Shown piece after piece: positions 18,493 through 27,976 of a stretch of 64,000 nt of DNA. The stretch lies in assembly GCA_028284805.1 (NCBI GenBank), contig JANQQZ010000006.1:1-64000 (forward strand), given 5' to 3'. This DNA is from Phycisphaerales bacterium (GTDB lineage: Bacteria > Planctomycetota > Phycisphaerae > Phycisphaerales > UBA1924). The position numbers and the translations under genes were made by a program. The notes beneath the pieces were generated by a model that worked only from the letters and a program-made list of their open reading frames with translations, made no database searches and was not told the DNA's origin. How positions within the stretch are numbered: the stretch's first letter is position 1; each line of letters begins with the position of its first letter.

Positions 18493-19451
18493 CAGTCGGC
18501 CAGCTTGCCGTGCAGGCCGCGTTCGGGCGCGTCGCCCCCGAGGGCGCGGGCGATCGTGGTCACGTTGTGGTCGATCATGCCGACGTACGTGCCCTCGTAT
18601 GTGCCCTCGTCGCCCATCGCGTCGCTAAAGAGCTCGCCGCCGATGACGACCTCGTGCCCGCGGGCTTCGGCGCCCGCGATCAGTGCCTTCACGTTGCGGT
18701 CGGAGACGGTCGACTCAACGAAGACGGCGCGGATCTCTCGCTCGACGAGCAGGTCAACGAGCCGCTCGATGTCGCGCACGCCGGCCTCGGACTCGGTCGA
18801 GATGCCCTGGATGCCCACGACCTCGAAGCCGAAGCGGCTGCCGAAGTAGTTGAAGGCGTCGTGGGCCGTCACGAGCACGCGCTGGCCCTCGGGCACGGAC
18901 GAGAGCACGCGCTCCGCGTAGGCGTCGAGCTCGCCCAGCTCATCGGCATAGCGGGCCGCGTTCTCGGTGTAGGTCGATGCGCCGTCGGGATCGGCGTCGG
19001 CGAGCGCGTCGCGGATGACCTCGATGGTGCGCGACCAGGCGCGTGGGTCCATCCACAGGTGCGGGTCGAAGTGGCCCTCGAAGTCCTCCGGACTGAGCAG
19101 CGCCGACTCGTCCACCAGCTCGGTCACCGCATGCACGGGCGTCCCCGCGGTCGCGGTGCGGATGAGCGCGTCGGTCATCTTGCCCTCGAGCAGCAGCCCG
19201 TTGTACAGGATGACATCCGCGTTCATCAGCCGCCCGATGTCGGAGCGGGTGGGCTTGTAGAGGTGCGGATCGATGCCCGGGCCCAGCAGGCCCTCGACCT
19301 CGGCGCGGTCGCCCGCGACGTTCCGGGCGACATCGGCGACCATGCCGATGGTGGCGACGACGGTCAACGCGTCATCCTGCGCCGATGTCGTGGGCGTCAA
19401 GCCGATCAGCGCCGCGACGGCAACGGAAAGAACTCGGATCAGCGTGGTCAT
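18492..19451 (-). CDS. Metal ABC transporter substrate-binding protein (ZnuA/MntC-like)
   Basis: Signal peptide; [59 protein letters not shown]. Confidence 0.93.
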   Translation of the reverse strand: MTTLIRVLSVAVAALIGLTPTTSAQDDALTVVATIGMVADVARNVAGDRAEVEGLLGPGIDPHLYKPTRSDIGRLMNADVILYNGLLLEGKMTDALIRTATAGTPVHAVTELVDESALLSPEDFEGHFDPHLWMDPRAWSRTIEVIRDALADADPDGASTYTENAARYADELGELDAYAERVLSSVPEGQRVLVTAHDAFNYFGSRFGFEVVGIQGISTESEAGVRDIERLVDLLVEREIRAVFVESTVSDRNVKALIAGAEARGHEVVIGGELFSDAMGDEGTYEGTYVGMIDHNVTTIARALGGDAPERGLHGKLAD

Positions 19452-19488
19452 ACAGGTCCCCTGCGTGCCGCCTCGGATGAGCCGACAC

Positions 19489-19510
19489 AATTGTAGCCTT
19501 GGTTACAATT
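19489..19510 (-). promoter_or_regulatory. Palindromic operator, probable MntR/DtxR-type metal box
   Basis: AATTGTAGCCTTGGTTACAATT, near-perfect inverted repeat, between mntR-like gene and the transporter operon. Confidence 0.7.
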
Positions 19511-19559
19511 ATGGTAGCCGGACGCCCCCGAGTGGGTCAACCTCCTGTCCTTGCAGGGG

Positions 19560-19973
19560 TCAGGACCCCGCGTCGGCGATGGCCCTCAGGCGGTCGAGTG
19601 TCTCGGCGCTGACGTGGTGCTCGATGCCCTCGGCGTCGACCGCCGCGACCTCCGGGCTCACCCCGATGGCGAGCAGGAAGCGGTAGACGATGTCGTGCCT
19701 TCGCCGGCACTCCTCGGCGAGGGCCCGGCCTTCCGGGGTCAGCTCGACGGGCCTGTAGGGCTCGGTGCGGACCAGCCCGTCGCGCTCGAGACGCTGGAGC
19801 GTGCGGATGACGGTGACGTGAGTGACGCCGAAGCGTTCGGCGAGGTCGGTCACGCGGCAGGCCCCCCCGGCGTCGACGAGATCGGCGATCGCCTCTGCGT
19901 AGTCCTGAGCGGTCTCGGAGGCGTGATCCTGGCGGGTGCGCAGGTGGGCGGAGCGTTCGGGTTGCTCGCTCAT
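19560..19973 (-). CDS. mntR: MntR/DtxR-family metal-dependent transcriptional regulator
   Basis: AQDYAEAIADLVDAGGACRVTDLAERFGVTHVTVIRTLQRLERDGLV...LTPEGRALAEECRRRHDIVYRFLLAIGVSPEVAAVDAEGIEHHVSAETLDRL. Confidence 0.92.
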   Translation of the reverse strand: MSEQPERSAHLRTRQDHASETAQDYAEAIADLVDAGGACRVTDLAERFGVTHVTVIRTLQRLERDGLVRTEPYRPVELTPEGRALAEECRRRHDIVYRFLLAIGVSPEVAAVDAEGIEHHVSAETLDRLRAIADAGS

Positions 19974-20056
19974 GCGGCGGGTCCTCGGGCGGGTCTTTCC
20001 GAGGGTAGCGCCGAGCGTGCGGGGGCTATACTCCGCCCTTCGCGGCGACGCGAGCC

Positions 20057-20129
20057 GCCACTTTAGCTCAGTTGGTAGAGCGGAGCTTTCGTAAAGCTCA
20101 GGTCGCCGGTTCAAGTCCGGCAAGTGGCT
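20057..20129 (+). tRNA. tRNA-Thr (anticodon CGT)
   Basis: GCCACTTTAGCTCAGTTGGTAGAGCGGAGCTTTCGTAAAGCTCAGGTCGCCGGTTCAAGTCCGGCAAGTGGC cloverleaf; loop TTCGTAA. Confidence 0.95.
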
Positions 20130-20161
20130 TTGGCGGTTGAGGCGGGTTTCAAGCCTCCCGG

Positions 20162-21625
20162 CTAGCACCCATTGTTGAAGTTCAGCACCCAGGCGTTGAG
20201 GTCGGCGGGCGTGCAGAGCCCGTCGCTGTTCTGGTCGCACGCCGGGGACTGGGCGTTGTAGGCCAGGATCCACGCGTTGAAGTCGGCGGGTGTAACAAGC
20301 CCGTCGCCGTTGGTGTCCGCGCGGCACACGGTCGCGTCGAAGGTCACGCTGTCGACAAAGACCGACCCGCCCAGGTTGAACGCTGTCTGGCGGAAGAGGA
20401 GCGTGACGCGCGCCTCGACCGCATCGATCGGCGCGATGCCGGAGAGTTCCGCGTAGGACCACGCGTCTTCGGGCGAACTGCTGTCGGCGAGGGTGACCTC
20501 GTGCTCGCCAAGGAAGTCGGGCGAGCCGTAGGCGGCGCCCGCCTGGCTGTAGAACTCGACCTTGAGGAGGGCCTCGTTGCCGGTGCCCGCGATGGAGTCT
20601 TCGGATCGCGTGAGGGCGTGCGCACCCGCAGTGAACCGCTCGCCTCCGCTGACCGGGATGTTCTGGAGCGCGCCGGAGTAGTTCTCCTCGCCTGTGAACT
20701 GGCCGAACATCTTGAGCGAGCGAACGCCGTCGAGAGGCGTGCCCCAATCGGAGACGACGTTGTCGTTGAGGTTGCCGAACCGGGGCCAGTCGGCGAGTGC
20801 GCCGTCGGCGTCCTCGAAGCCCGGGTCGCGGATCAGGGAAGTCGGGGGAGGCGTCGGGTCGGAGCGCTGCCACACGCGGACGTAGTCGACATCGAAGTAT
20901 GACGGGAACGGTGTGGTCCAGTCTGGGTAACCCGAGTAGTCGCCCCCGACAGCGAGATTGAGCACGATGCTCTTGGGCGTGCCCGGGATGCCAACCGCGG
21001 GCTCGTAGACCCGGAAGTGCTCGACGCCATCGACGAAGAAGCCGACGGTACCGATGTCCCACTCCATCGCGTAGACGTGGTAGTCCGCCTGGAAGTTGGC
21101 GCCGCTCTCATACGCCTGAGAGACGTACTGGTGGTTGGGGACATCCCACCCCCAGTGCACCGCGCTGCTGATGCGCCAGGGCAGGTCGCCCCGGGCCTCC
21201 ATGATGTCGAGCTCTCCCCCCGCGGGCCAGGGCGCCGAGCGAGGCAGCAGCCAGATCGCGGGCCAGAAGCCCTGCCCCCAAGGGACCCTGGCACGCACCT
21301 CGACGCGCCCATAGCTCCATTCCTGCCAGGTCCGGACCAGCCCGGAGTTGTACTCACGCCCGAAGCTCCAGCTCGGATCGCGATCGGCCCGAAGGCGGAG
21401 CGCGCCGCCCGAAACCGACACTTGGTTGGGGTGGTAGTACTGCGACTCGTTGTTGTTGTTCCCGGGCCAGTCGGCGACCTGCCACGTGCCCCAGTCGATG
21501 GACCCGCCGTCGAAGTTGTCCTCGAAGATCGGGGCTCCCCAGCCCGGGACGATGCGGACCTGGCCCGCCGCGGGCGCGGCCATCGTCAGAGCCGCAGCAA
21601 TGGCTCCCGCAAGGACCGCAGACAT
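20162..21625 (-). CDS. Glycoside hydrolase family 16 (beta-glucanase/laminarinase-like) with C-terminal GC-type dockerin-like domain
   Basis: GGELDIMEARGDLPWRISSAVHWGW GH16 catalytic ExDxxE motif; C-terminal DTNGDGLVTPADFNAWILAYN...DQNSDGLCTPADLNAWVLNFNNGC. Confidence 0.92.
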   Translation of the reverse strand: MSAVLAGAIAAALTMAAPAAGQVRIVPGWGAPIFEDNFDGGSIDWGTWQVADWPGNNNNESQYYHPNQVSVSGGALRLRADRDPSWSFGREYNSGLVRTWQEWSYGRVEVRARVPWGQGFWPAIWLLPRSAPWPAGGELDIMEARGDLPWRISSAVHWGWDVPNHQYVSQAYESGANFQADYHVYAMEWDIGTVGFFVDGVEHFRVYEPAVGIPGTPKSIVLNLAVGGDYSGYPDWTTPFPSYFDVDYVRVWQRSDPTPPPTSLIRDPGFEDADGALADWPRFGNLNDNVVSDWGTPLDGVRSLKMFGQFTGEENYSGALQNIPVSGGERFTAGAHALTRSEDSIAGTGNEALLKVEFYSQAGAAYGSPDFLGEHEVTLADSSSPEDAWSYAELSGIAPIDAVEARVTLLFRQTAFNLGGSVFVDSVTFDATVCRADTNGDGLVTPADFNAWILAYNAQSPACDQNSDGLCTPADLNAWVLNFNNGC

Positions 21626-21771
21626 TCGGTAGGTTTGACGTCGGATAACACACCTCCAGGCTCGGTAACGGGCACCGCGTTCGAGAGAGTGTAATTGCAC
21701 TCCGTGTCACGGGGAAGCGCGATGTTGAGCCCGTGCGAGAATGCTCGAACCGTGCACGAATGCATCCAGTA

Positions 21772-23289
21772 TCAGGCCCCGCGGGTCCGGATCTCGTCGA
21801 ACCGGATCATCGCGAGCTTTCTTGCGCGTTTCGCCCGCACTCTGAGCTGACGGACGCGCTCGCTCGGGTTGGCGAGAGCCGCAACGCGGGCGCGAACCGG
21901 GCCCACCAACTCGGCATCGCTCGGCGTGCGTGGGAAGCTCGCGATCGCGGGCGCGAGGCGCTCGATCAGCGGGATCTCGAACGCACGCTCGCGGCGCTTG
22001 TCGTGATCGAGCGCCATCATGAGCGCGGTCAGGGTGCCGGCGTTCGCGACCGAGAACCGCTCGAGCGTCTGCATGTCGTAGAGCTGCTCTTTCGGAGCCT
22101 GCCAGCCGGTGGCGCTCTGCTCGATGGGCCAGCGGCTCTGATAGTTCAATCCCTCGACGGGCGTCCGCGCGACGTGCTCGAGCCAGCGGGCGTACTGCTT
22201 GGCAAAGAACGAACGCGGGCGTTCGAAGTACACGCGGGCCATGATGGCGGCGCTGCGCTGGATGTCCCCGAGATCGCCCGTGAACCTGACTTCCTTGGAG
22301 GATTTCCAGGCGTCGAGACACTGGCCCCCGGTGCAGAAGCCCGTCAGGCCCAAGCGTGCCCCGCGGAGGAGCGGGATGGCGTCGCCAGTCGAGAGCCTCG
22401 GACCGGCGTGCTCCACGACAAGCCTCATGCGGGCCCGGTCGATCGGGCCCGCGTGGATCTCGGTGTGCTCCACGCCCGCCGCCTGAGCGATCTTCGGCCC
22501 AAGCCGACAATCGCAGAGCAGCGTGCGCCCCGTGACCCACGTGAACGGGCACACGTCGCGCCCCGAGGCGAGCGCCGCGGCGAAAACCACACGCGAGTCG
22601 CCGCCCGACGACAGCCCGAGCCAGAGCGGTTTGCCCTCGTCGGGCAGCCGTTCGAACGCGGTGCGCATGCGGGCGGCAATCTCGTCGAGCAGACCGTCGT
22701 CGTCTCGATCGGCCGGGATAGCAGGCAGCAGCTTGGTGTCGGAGGTCTCGCCCGTCGTCGGATCGAGGATCTGGCTCGGCATGAGACGCGAGGCGCCGAC
22801 GAGGCTGCACGAGGGCACCGGGAAGAACTCCGCGCCGCACTGATAGGACGGGCGGACGGACTGCCACGCGTTGCCGCAGATCGCGCGGAGCAGGACGGGG
22901 CTCGAGGACATCCACGGACGACCCTCGTGGTCGCGCGTGAACAGGCAGCCGATCTGCGCACTCATGTCGGTGTACAGCGCGTGCTCACTCAGCAGGAGCC
23001 ATCGCCCCGCCCAATCGTGGCGGAGATCGGGCACACCCGCGGTCGGCGCTGCGGCGATCTGCTGGGCAGGGTCCGGCGCACCCGGCGCGGTCTGCAGCGC
23101 AAGGCCAAGGAGCACCCAGAGCCGGCCCTCGGCGTCGACGATTTGCTCGAGTCGCAACTCCGGGCAAACGCTGAGTCTCACTGCGCCCAGCGCGATCACA
23201 CGCCAGTCGTCGCGCGGGGCCCAGGGGTCCGGGCCCAGCACGTACTGGCGGCGGTGGACCTGCAGCGTAGGTGCATCCAAAAAGTTCAC
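21772..23289 (-). CDS. Asparagine synthetase-like (PP-loop) protein
   Basis: PLWLGLSSGGDSRVVFAAALASG PP-loop; N-terminal Ntn-like region lacking an obvious Cys2. Confidence 0.65.
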   Translation of the reverse strand: MNFLDAPTLQVHRRQYVLGPDPWAPRDDWRVIALGAVRLSVCPELRLEQIVDAEGRLWVLLGLALQTAPGAPDPAQQIAAAPTAGVPDLRHDWAGRWLLLSEHALYTDMSAQIGCLFTRDHEGRPWMSSSPVLLRAICGNAWQSVRPSYQCGAEFFPVPSCSLVGASRLMPSQILDPTTGETSDTKLLPAIPADRDDDGLLDEIAARMRTAFERLPDEGKPLWLGLSSGGDSRVVFAAALASGRDVCPFTWVTGRTLLCDCRLGPKIAQAAGVEHTEIHAGPIDRARMRLVVEHAGPRLSTGDAIPLLRGARLGLTGFCTGGQCLDAWKSSKEVRFTGDLGDIQRSAAIMARVYFERPRSFFAKQYARWLEHVARTPVEGLNYQSRWPIEQSATGWQAPKEQLYDMQTLERFSVANAGTLTALMMALDHDKRRERAFEIPLIERLAPAIASFPRTPSDAELVGPVRARVAALANPSERVRQLRVRAKRARKLAMIRFDEIRTRGA

Positions 23290-23378
23290 GGCCTGGTATC
23301 GTCACGCCGCATGCGGGCGCTGCAGGATCATGTTGCGTGAGAGGTGATCTGGTGCCCGCAGGCGCCGAGTGGGGGAAG

Positions 23379-23450
23379 TAGGGCCACAGGGACTTGAACC
23401 CTGACTAACAGAATCAGAATCTGTCGTGCTACCGATTACACCATAGCCCC
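23379..23450 (-). tRNA. tRNA-Gln (anticodon CTG)
   Basis: Reverse complement GGGGCTATGGTGTAATCGGTAGCACGACAGATTCTGATTCTGTTAGTCAGGGTTCAAGTCCCTGTGGCCCT cloverleaf; loop TTCTGAT. Confidence 0.95.
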
Positions 23451-23499
23451 ACCAGATCATCGGCAGGCCAGGGGTGAAAGGCAAGCAGGGCGGAGAGGT

Positions 23500-23988
23500 T
23501 CAGGCCGCGGAGTGGCGGCTGACGATCGCGACCGCCTTCATCACGTCGCGGCAGATCGGCAGCATGCGGTCGAGCTGCGTCAGGCGGAACATGTCCTCGA
23601 GGCCGCAGCTCGCGTTCACGACGGCGACGCGCCCACCCAGGATGTTCAGCCGGTTGTTCAGGAAGACCATCATGCCCAACGACGACGAGTCCATCGCCTC
23701 GACGTTCTGGAGGTCGATGATGACATGAGACCCCTCGCCGCGCGACTCGAGCTCGTGCAGGATGGTCTCGACGAGGTCGGCGGCGTCGTTGCCCCAGAGG
23801 CGATCGATACAGACGGTCGCGACGAGGGCCTGGTCGATGAGGTCGAAGCTGGCCAGCTCGGGCCTGATCTTCGGCTCGTTCATCATCTGGCTCTGCGGGA
23901 CGGACGTGCTGGGCACGCCCGACGCGGTCCGGGCCTTGGGCGAGGGATCACCGCCGAGGAGCTTGCGGAACATGTCGAACATGGTCAT
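23500..23988 (-). CDS. STAS-domain (anti-anti-sigma-like) protein
   Basis: HVIIDLQNVEAMDSSSLGMMVFLNNRLNILGGRVAVVNASCGLEDMFRLTQLDRMLPI. Confidence 0.88.
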   Translation of the reverse strand: MTMFDMFRKLLGGDPSPKARTASGVPSTSVPQSQMMNEPKIRPELASFDLIDQALVATVCIDRLWGNDAADLVETILHELESRGEGSHVIIDLQNVEAMDSSSLGMMVFLNNRLNILGGRVAVVNASCGLEDMFRLTQLDRMLPICRDVMKAVAIVSRHSAA

Positions 23989-24022
23989 CCCTCCGTTTCC
24001 AGCCCTTGAGGTGGCTCGTGGT

Positions 24023-24298
24023 TCATCCGTCTCCGGCGCGTCGGAGAGGCTTGGCCCGTCCGAAGGGGCTGGGGGCGCGCGACGAAGCCCGCCTGGGCCC
24101 GACCGGGGGCGGGGGTGCCTCACCCGGGCGGCGGGGCGCGGGGTCGCCACGCTCCGGTTCGGCAGCGGGAGCTTGGTCCTGTGTCTCCTCGGGCTCGGTG
24201 TCGCCTCGCAGACGGCGGTCGCGGGCCTCGTCGATCGAACGATCGAGGCGTCCGAGGATGTTGCGGACCTGATTGATGGTGTGCTCAGACGTGCTCAT
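24023..24298 (-). CDS. Small hypothetical protein with Pro/Arg-rich tail
   Basis: MSTSEHTINQVRNILGRLDRSIDEARDRRL..., same strand upstream of STAS gene. Confidence 0.5.
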   Translation of the reverse strand: MSTSEHTINQVRNILGRLDRSIDEARDRRLRGDTEPEETQDQAPAAEPERGDPAPRRPGEAPPPPVGPRRASSRAPSPFGRAKPLRRAGDG

Positions 24299-24481
24299 GG
24301 GTGTGTTGCTCCGTGAATCGCTATCGGTGAACGGGGCGATCGCCTGAGTGCCTGTGCGGGTCGGTCGCGATGCGTCACGGAAGCTGGTCCGGTTGTGCCG
24401 TCTGGTCCTGTCGGGCTGAACCCCTGCTCCCCGGTTCACGGACCCCACCCGGGCGGGCTAGGCTCTCACCGAGGTGCAGGC

Positions 24482-25078
24482 ATGAGTCATCCCACCGCGA
24501 TCACCCCCACGCAGCCGAGCCGCGACCACTCCGACCCGGTCCGGACACAGGGGGTCCGAGAACTCTTCTGGCAGAACGTGATCCGCGAGATGCTGACGGC
24601 GCTCTCGACCGCGGCGATGCGGCGCGATGCCGAGATCCAGGCCGCCAAGCGTCGCGTGATGACCACCTCGATCGACACCGCTGAGGGTCGGATCCGCGAG
24701 GCGGTGATCGAGTCCGAGCCGCCCGAGGACAACCTGTTCGACGGGCGGCTGGCGGTCATCACGTCGCAGGGAACACGCATCCCGCTCGCGGGCGTGATGC
24801 CCATGTTCGCCTGCGGGATCAACACCTCGGACCACGAACGCCGGCTTTCCGTAGCCGTCGAGTGCACGGTGTTCCAGCTGCGCACGCCCACGGGCGAGGT
24901 CTACACGCTGCCTCTGCACGAGATCCGGGGGTTCCACGCGCTCACGCCCGAGCTGGTCGAGACGCTCAAGTCTCAGGCCTCGCCCGGGCTGCAGGCGGAC
25001 GAGCCCTTCGGATTCGCGGCGTTCACGAGCCTGGCCCGGGAGGCCGAGGCACGGGCGTCGCAGCAGCCCCAGGGCTAA
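24482..25078 (+). CDS. Hypothetical protein
   Basis: ORF with consistent GC-rich coding composition; MSHPTAITPTQPSRDH..., no family recognised. Confidence 0.6.
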   Translation: MSHPTAITPTQPSRDHSDPVRTQGVRELFWQNVIREMLTALSTAAMRRDAEIQAAKRRVMTTSIDTAEGRIREAVIESEPPEDNLFDGRLAVITSQGTRIPLAGVMPMFACGINTSDHERRLSVAVECTVFQLRTPTGEVYTLPLHEIRGFHALTPELVETLKSQASPGLQADEPFGFAAFTSLAREAEARASQQPQG

Positions 25079-25129
25079 CGGTCGCGTCGCGATCTACAGT
25101 CCCCGCGGTGAACGGGGCAGGAGGTGACG

Positions 25130-25891
25130 ATGCGCACGCTGGTTGCCGTGCCGGTCTACAACGAGCAGAAGCACGTCGCCCGGGTGCTCGAGCGGCTCCG
25201 GGAGCACCACGCCGAAGATGTGCTCGTGATCGACGACGGGTCGACCGACGCGACGCCGCAGCTGCTGGCGACGTTCCCGGTCGAGGTGATCCGGCACTCG
25301 ACGAACCGGGGCTATGGGCGGAGCATGCAGGACGCGTTCCGCTGGGCCGCGGTCGACGGGTTCGACTGGGTCATCACCATGGACTGCGATGAGCAGCACG
25401 AGCCCGAGTCGCTCCCGGCCTTCCTCGAAGCGATGCGCACGGGCGACGCGGATGTCGTGAGCGGATCTCGGTACCTGGTCCCGCTGGACGAGCAGAACCC
25501 CGATGTCGGGCCGCCTCCAGAGAGGCGTGAGATCAACGGGCTGATCACGCGTGAGCTGAACGAGCGGCTCGGTCTCGGGCTGACCGACGCGTTCTGCGGG
25601 TTCAAGGCCTACCGCGTGCGCTCGCTCGCGGGGCTGAACTTCGACGAGGACGGCTACGCGTTCCCCATGCAGTTCTGGGTGCAGGCGGTCGCGGCGGGGC
25701 TGCGCGTGCGCGAGGTGCCGATCAAGCTGATCTACAACGACCTGCGTCGGAGCTTCGGCGGACCTCTGGACGACCGCGACGTGCGCCTCGACCACTACCG
25801 CCGCGTGCTGCATTGCGAATTGGAGCGGTGCGCTGCCCGCCTGCCGGCTTCGGCGCGCGAGGGCGCCGAGAGCGGCTGCTGCGGCTCGTGA
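25130..25891 (+). CDS. Glycosyltransferase family 2
   Basis: MRTLVAVPVYNEQKHVARVLERL...VLVIDDGSTDAT...FDWVITMDCDEQHEPESLP. Confidence 0.92.
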   Translation: MRTLVAVPVYNEQKHVARVLERLREHHAEDVLVIDDGSTDATPQLLATFPVEVIRHSTNRGYGRSMQDAFRWAAVDGFDWVITMDCDEQHEPESLPAFLEAMRTGDADVVSGSRYLVPLDEQNPDVGPPPERREINGLITRELNERLGLGLTDAFCGFKAYRVRSLAGLNFDEDGYAFPMQFWVQAVAAGLRVREVPIKLIYNDLRRSFGGPLDDRDVRLDHYRRVLHCELERCAARLPASAREGAESGCCGS

Positions 25892-27102
25892 GCGATCCGG
25901 TCGTCGAGCTCGACCCGCCCGCCCACGAGTGGGCGTCGATGATCGACTTCGATCCCAGCCGGCACGCGAGCGAACGCGAGCGGTTCGGGCTACCGACCGA
26001 CCGACCGATCATCATGGCCGGGCACCAGGGCGAGTTCTGGCACGCGGGGATCGCGGCGAAGGTGTTCGCGGCGCAGGCGCTGGCCGAGCGGATCGGAGGC
26101 ACTGCGGCGTGGCTGGTCGTGGACACGGGGGATGCCTCGCTCACCGAGCTGCGCGTGCCCGCGCGCGACGAGCGGGGACGTCTGACCGCGATCACAGCCA
26201 AGATCGACCGAGACACGATCGATCATCCTCGCGCCGCCGATGCAACCGGGGCGTACGAGCGGCACGAGGGTGAGGCCTCCCCGGAGGTAAGAGCGACGAT
26301 GGCGACGATGGACCTGCTGCCAGGCCCGACGCCCACGCTCCTCCGCTCGTCGAGCCTCTCTGAGACCGAAGCGTTCCGTGCGATCGTGGAGCGATTTGAA
26401 AACGATGCGATGGGCGCTCGCCAGGCGTACAACGACGCGGTCCGTGCGCGCGCCAACGGAGGCGTCGCAGAGCTCATGGGGGACGCGGTCCCGTTCTGGC
26501 GTGTGACGCCGAGCGGCGCGAGACTGCCGGCGCGGGAGACGGATCTGCGCAGCACGCTCTGGCCCAGGGCGCTTGCGATGACTGGTGTCGTGCGCGCCTC
26601 GCTGTGCGACGTGTTCATCCACGGCACAGGCGGACGCGGCTACGAGCCGATCAACGACCGATGGCTCGGAGAAATGATGGGCTGGAGACTTGCGCCGTAT
26701 GTCACCGCGACCGCGACGCTCCGGCTGCGCTTCGAGGGCAGGGTGGTAACCGAGGCTGACGCCGCACGAGCCGCGTGGCACGCGCAGCACGCGCGGCATC
26801 ACCCGGGGGACTTCGGCGACGCCGCGGCGCAGCGCGAGCGTGACGCGATCGTTCGGCAGATCTCGGCACTGCCCAGGGCGGACGCGCGCCGGGCTGGGCT
26901 GTTCGCCGATCTGCACGCGATTCTCGATCGGTCACGCACAAATCACGCGGGCACGCTGGATGAGCTTCGGGTTCACGCCGATACGCTCGCGCATCGCGCA
27001 TCGGAACGCGCCCTTCGCGAGGACCGAACATGGCCCGCGGTGCTGCACGAACGCGACGATCTGCTGGCGCTGCGCGATAGCATTGATGCGGCGTTCGGCT
27101 AA
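25888..27102 (+). CDS. Conserved hypothetical; possibly distantly BshC-like
   Basis: GTG start in GTGA overlap with upstream stop; PIIMAGHQGEFWHAGIAAKVFAAQALAERIGGTAAWLVVDTGDASLTEL and FIHGTGGRGYEPINDRWLGEMMGW. Confidence 0.6.
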   Translation: MSDPVVELDPPAHEWASMIDFDPSRHASERERFGLPTDRPIIMAGHQGEFWHAGIAAKVFAAQALAERIGGTAAWLVVDTGDASLTELRVPARDERGRLTAITAKIDRDTIDHPRAADATGAYERHEGEASPEVRATMATMDLLPGPTPTLLRSSSLSETEAFRAIVERFENDAMGARQAYNDAVRARANGGVAELMGDAVPFWRVTPSGARLPARETDLRSTLWPRALAMTGVVRASLCDVFIHGTGGRGYEPINDRWLGEMMGWRLAPYVTATATLRLRFEGRVVTEADAARAAWHAQHARHHPGDFGDAAAQRERDAIVRQISALPRADARRAGLFADLHAILDRSRTNHAGTLDELRVHADTLAHRASERALREDRTWPAVLHERDDLLALRDSIDAAFG

Positions 27103-27121
27103 CCGCTCATAGACTCCAGGC

Positions 27122-27976
27122 GTGCGTTGGCTCTGGCTCATCCTGGTTCTGGTTTCGTGCTCGTGCTCGGAGCGGACGCCCGATGTCGAGCTGGCGGACG
27201 ATCCGCGGATCGTGTCGCTGTCTCCGGCAGCCAGCATCATGCTGCGCGACGCGGGGCTCGAGGGCTTCGTCGTCGGTCGGCACGGGTGGGACGCGGTGCT
27301 CGATCAGTCGCTGCCGGTCGCGGGAGATCAGACGGGCCTCGACTACGAGCGACTGATCGGGCTGGACCCGACGCACGTCGTGATCGAGTGGGGCTCACGC
27401 GAGCTGCCCGAGCGCCTCGTTTTGCTCGCAGAGTCACGCGGGTTTGAGCTGGTCTCCATCGACACGCTCACGCTCGCGGACATCGCCGCGTCGTACGCCG
27501 AAATCTGCGTGACGTTTCACGAACATGCGGATGGCATCGCGGACACGGGGCTGTTCGATCCGACCGAGGCAGCACGGGAAGGCTGGGGATCGGTCCTGCT
27601 GGTGGTTGCGACGTCGCCCAGCGTGGACTGCCTCGGGCCAGGCTCGGCGCACCACGAACTGCTCGTCGCGGGCGGGTTCACGCCTGCGCTCGACGAAGGG
27701 GCGCCGTGGATGACCCTGAGCCTGGAGGACGTGATCCGGCTCGACCCGGCGTGCATCGTTCTGGTGCAGCCTGGCGGCTCGCCCGACGCGGGCGCAGGCA
27801 CGCTCGACGAGCGCCTCGGGCCGCTCGCGCGGACAGATATCACCGCCGTACGCCGCGGCCGGGTCGTGCTGATCGACGACCCGACGGCGCTCATCCCGAG
27901 CACGAACCTCGTCGGTGTCGCGGAGACGATGCGGGGCAGGCTGGTCGCGCTCGGGCCCCTACCATCGCCGCCATGA
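27122..27976 (+). CDS. TroA/BtuF-like ABC substrate-binding lipoprotein
   Basis: Lipoprotein-like N-terminus LILVLVSCSCS; RIVSLSPAASIMLRDAGLEGFVVGRHGWD...LIGLDPTHVVIEWG. Confidence 0.82.
   Translation: MRWLWLILVLVSCSCSERTPDVELADDPRIVSLSPAASIMLRDAGLEGFVVGRHGWDAVLDQSLPVAGDQTGLDYERLIGLDPTHVVIEWGSRELPERLVLLAESRGFELVSIDTLTLADIAASYAEICVTFHEHADGIADTGLFDPTEAAREGWGSVLLVVATSPSVDCLGPGSAHHELLVAGGFTPALDEGAPWMTLSLEDVIRLDPACIVLVQPGGSPDAGAGTLDERLGPLARTDITAVRRGRVVLIDDPTALIPSTNLVGVAETMRGRLVALGPLPSPP

Noticed and set aside
19974-21062. N-terminal extension of the mntR ORF (500-aa version)
   Set aside because: Would run antisense to tRNA-Thr and through the GH16 gene in another frame; MSEQPERS start at 19973 gives a normal MntR-size protein.
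27706-27972. N-terminal extension of the argS ORF
   Set aside because: Overlaps the upstream substrate-binding-protein gene in another frame; ATG at 27973 starts the recognisable ArgS N-terminus.
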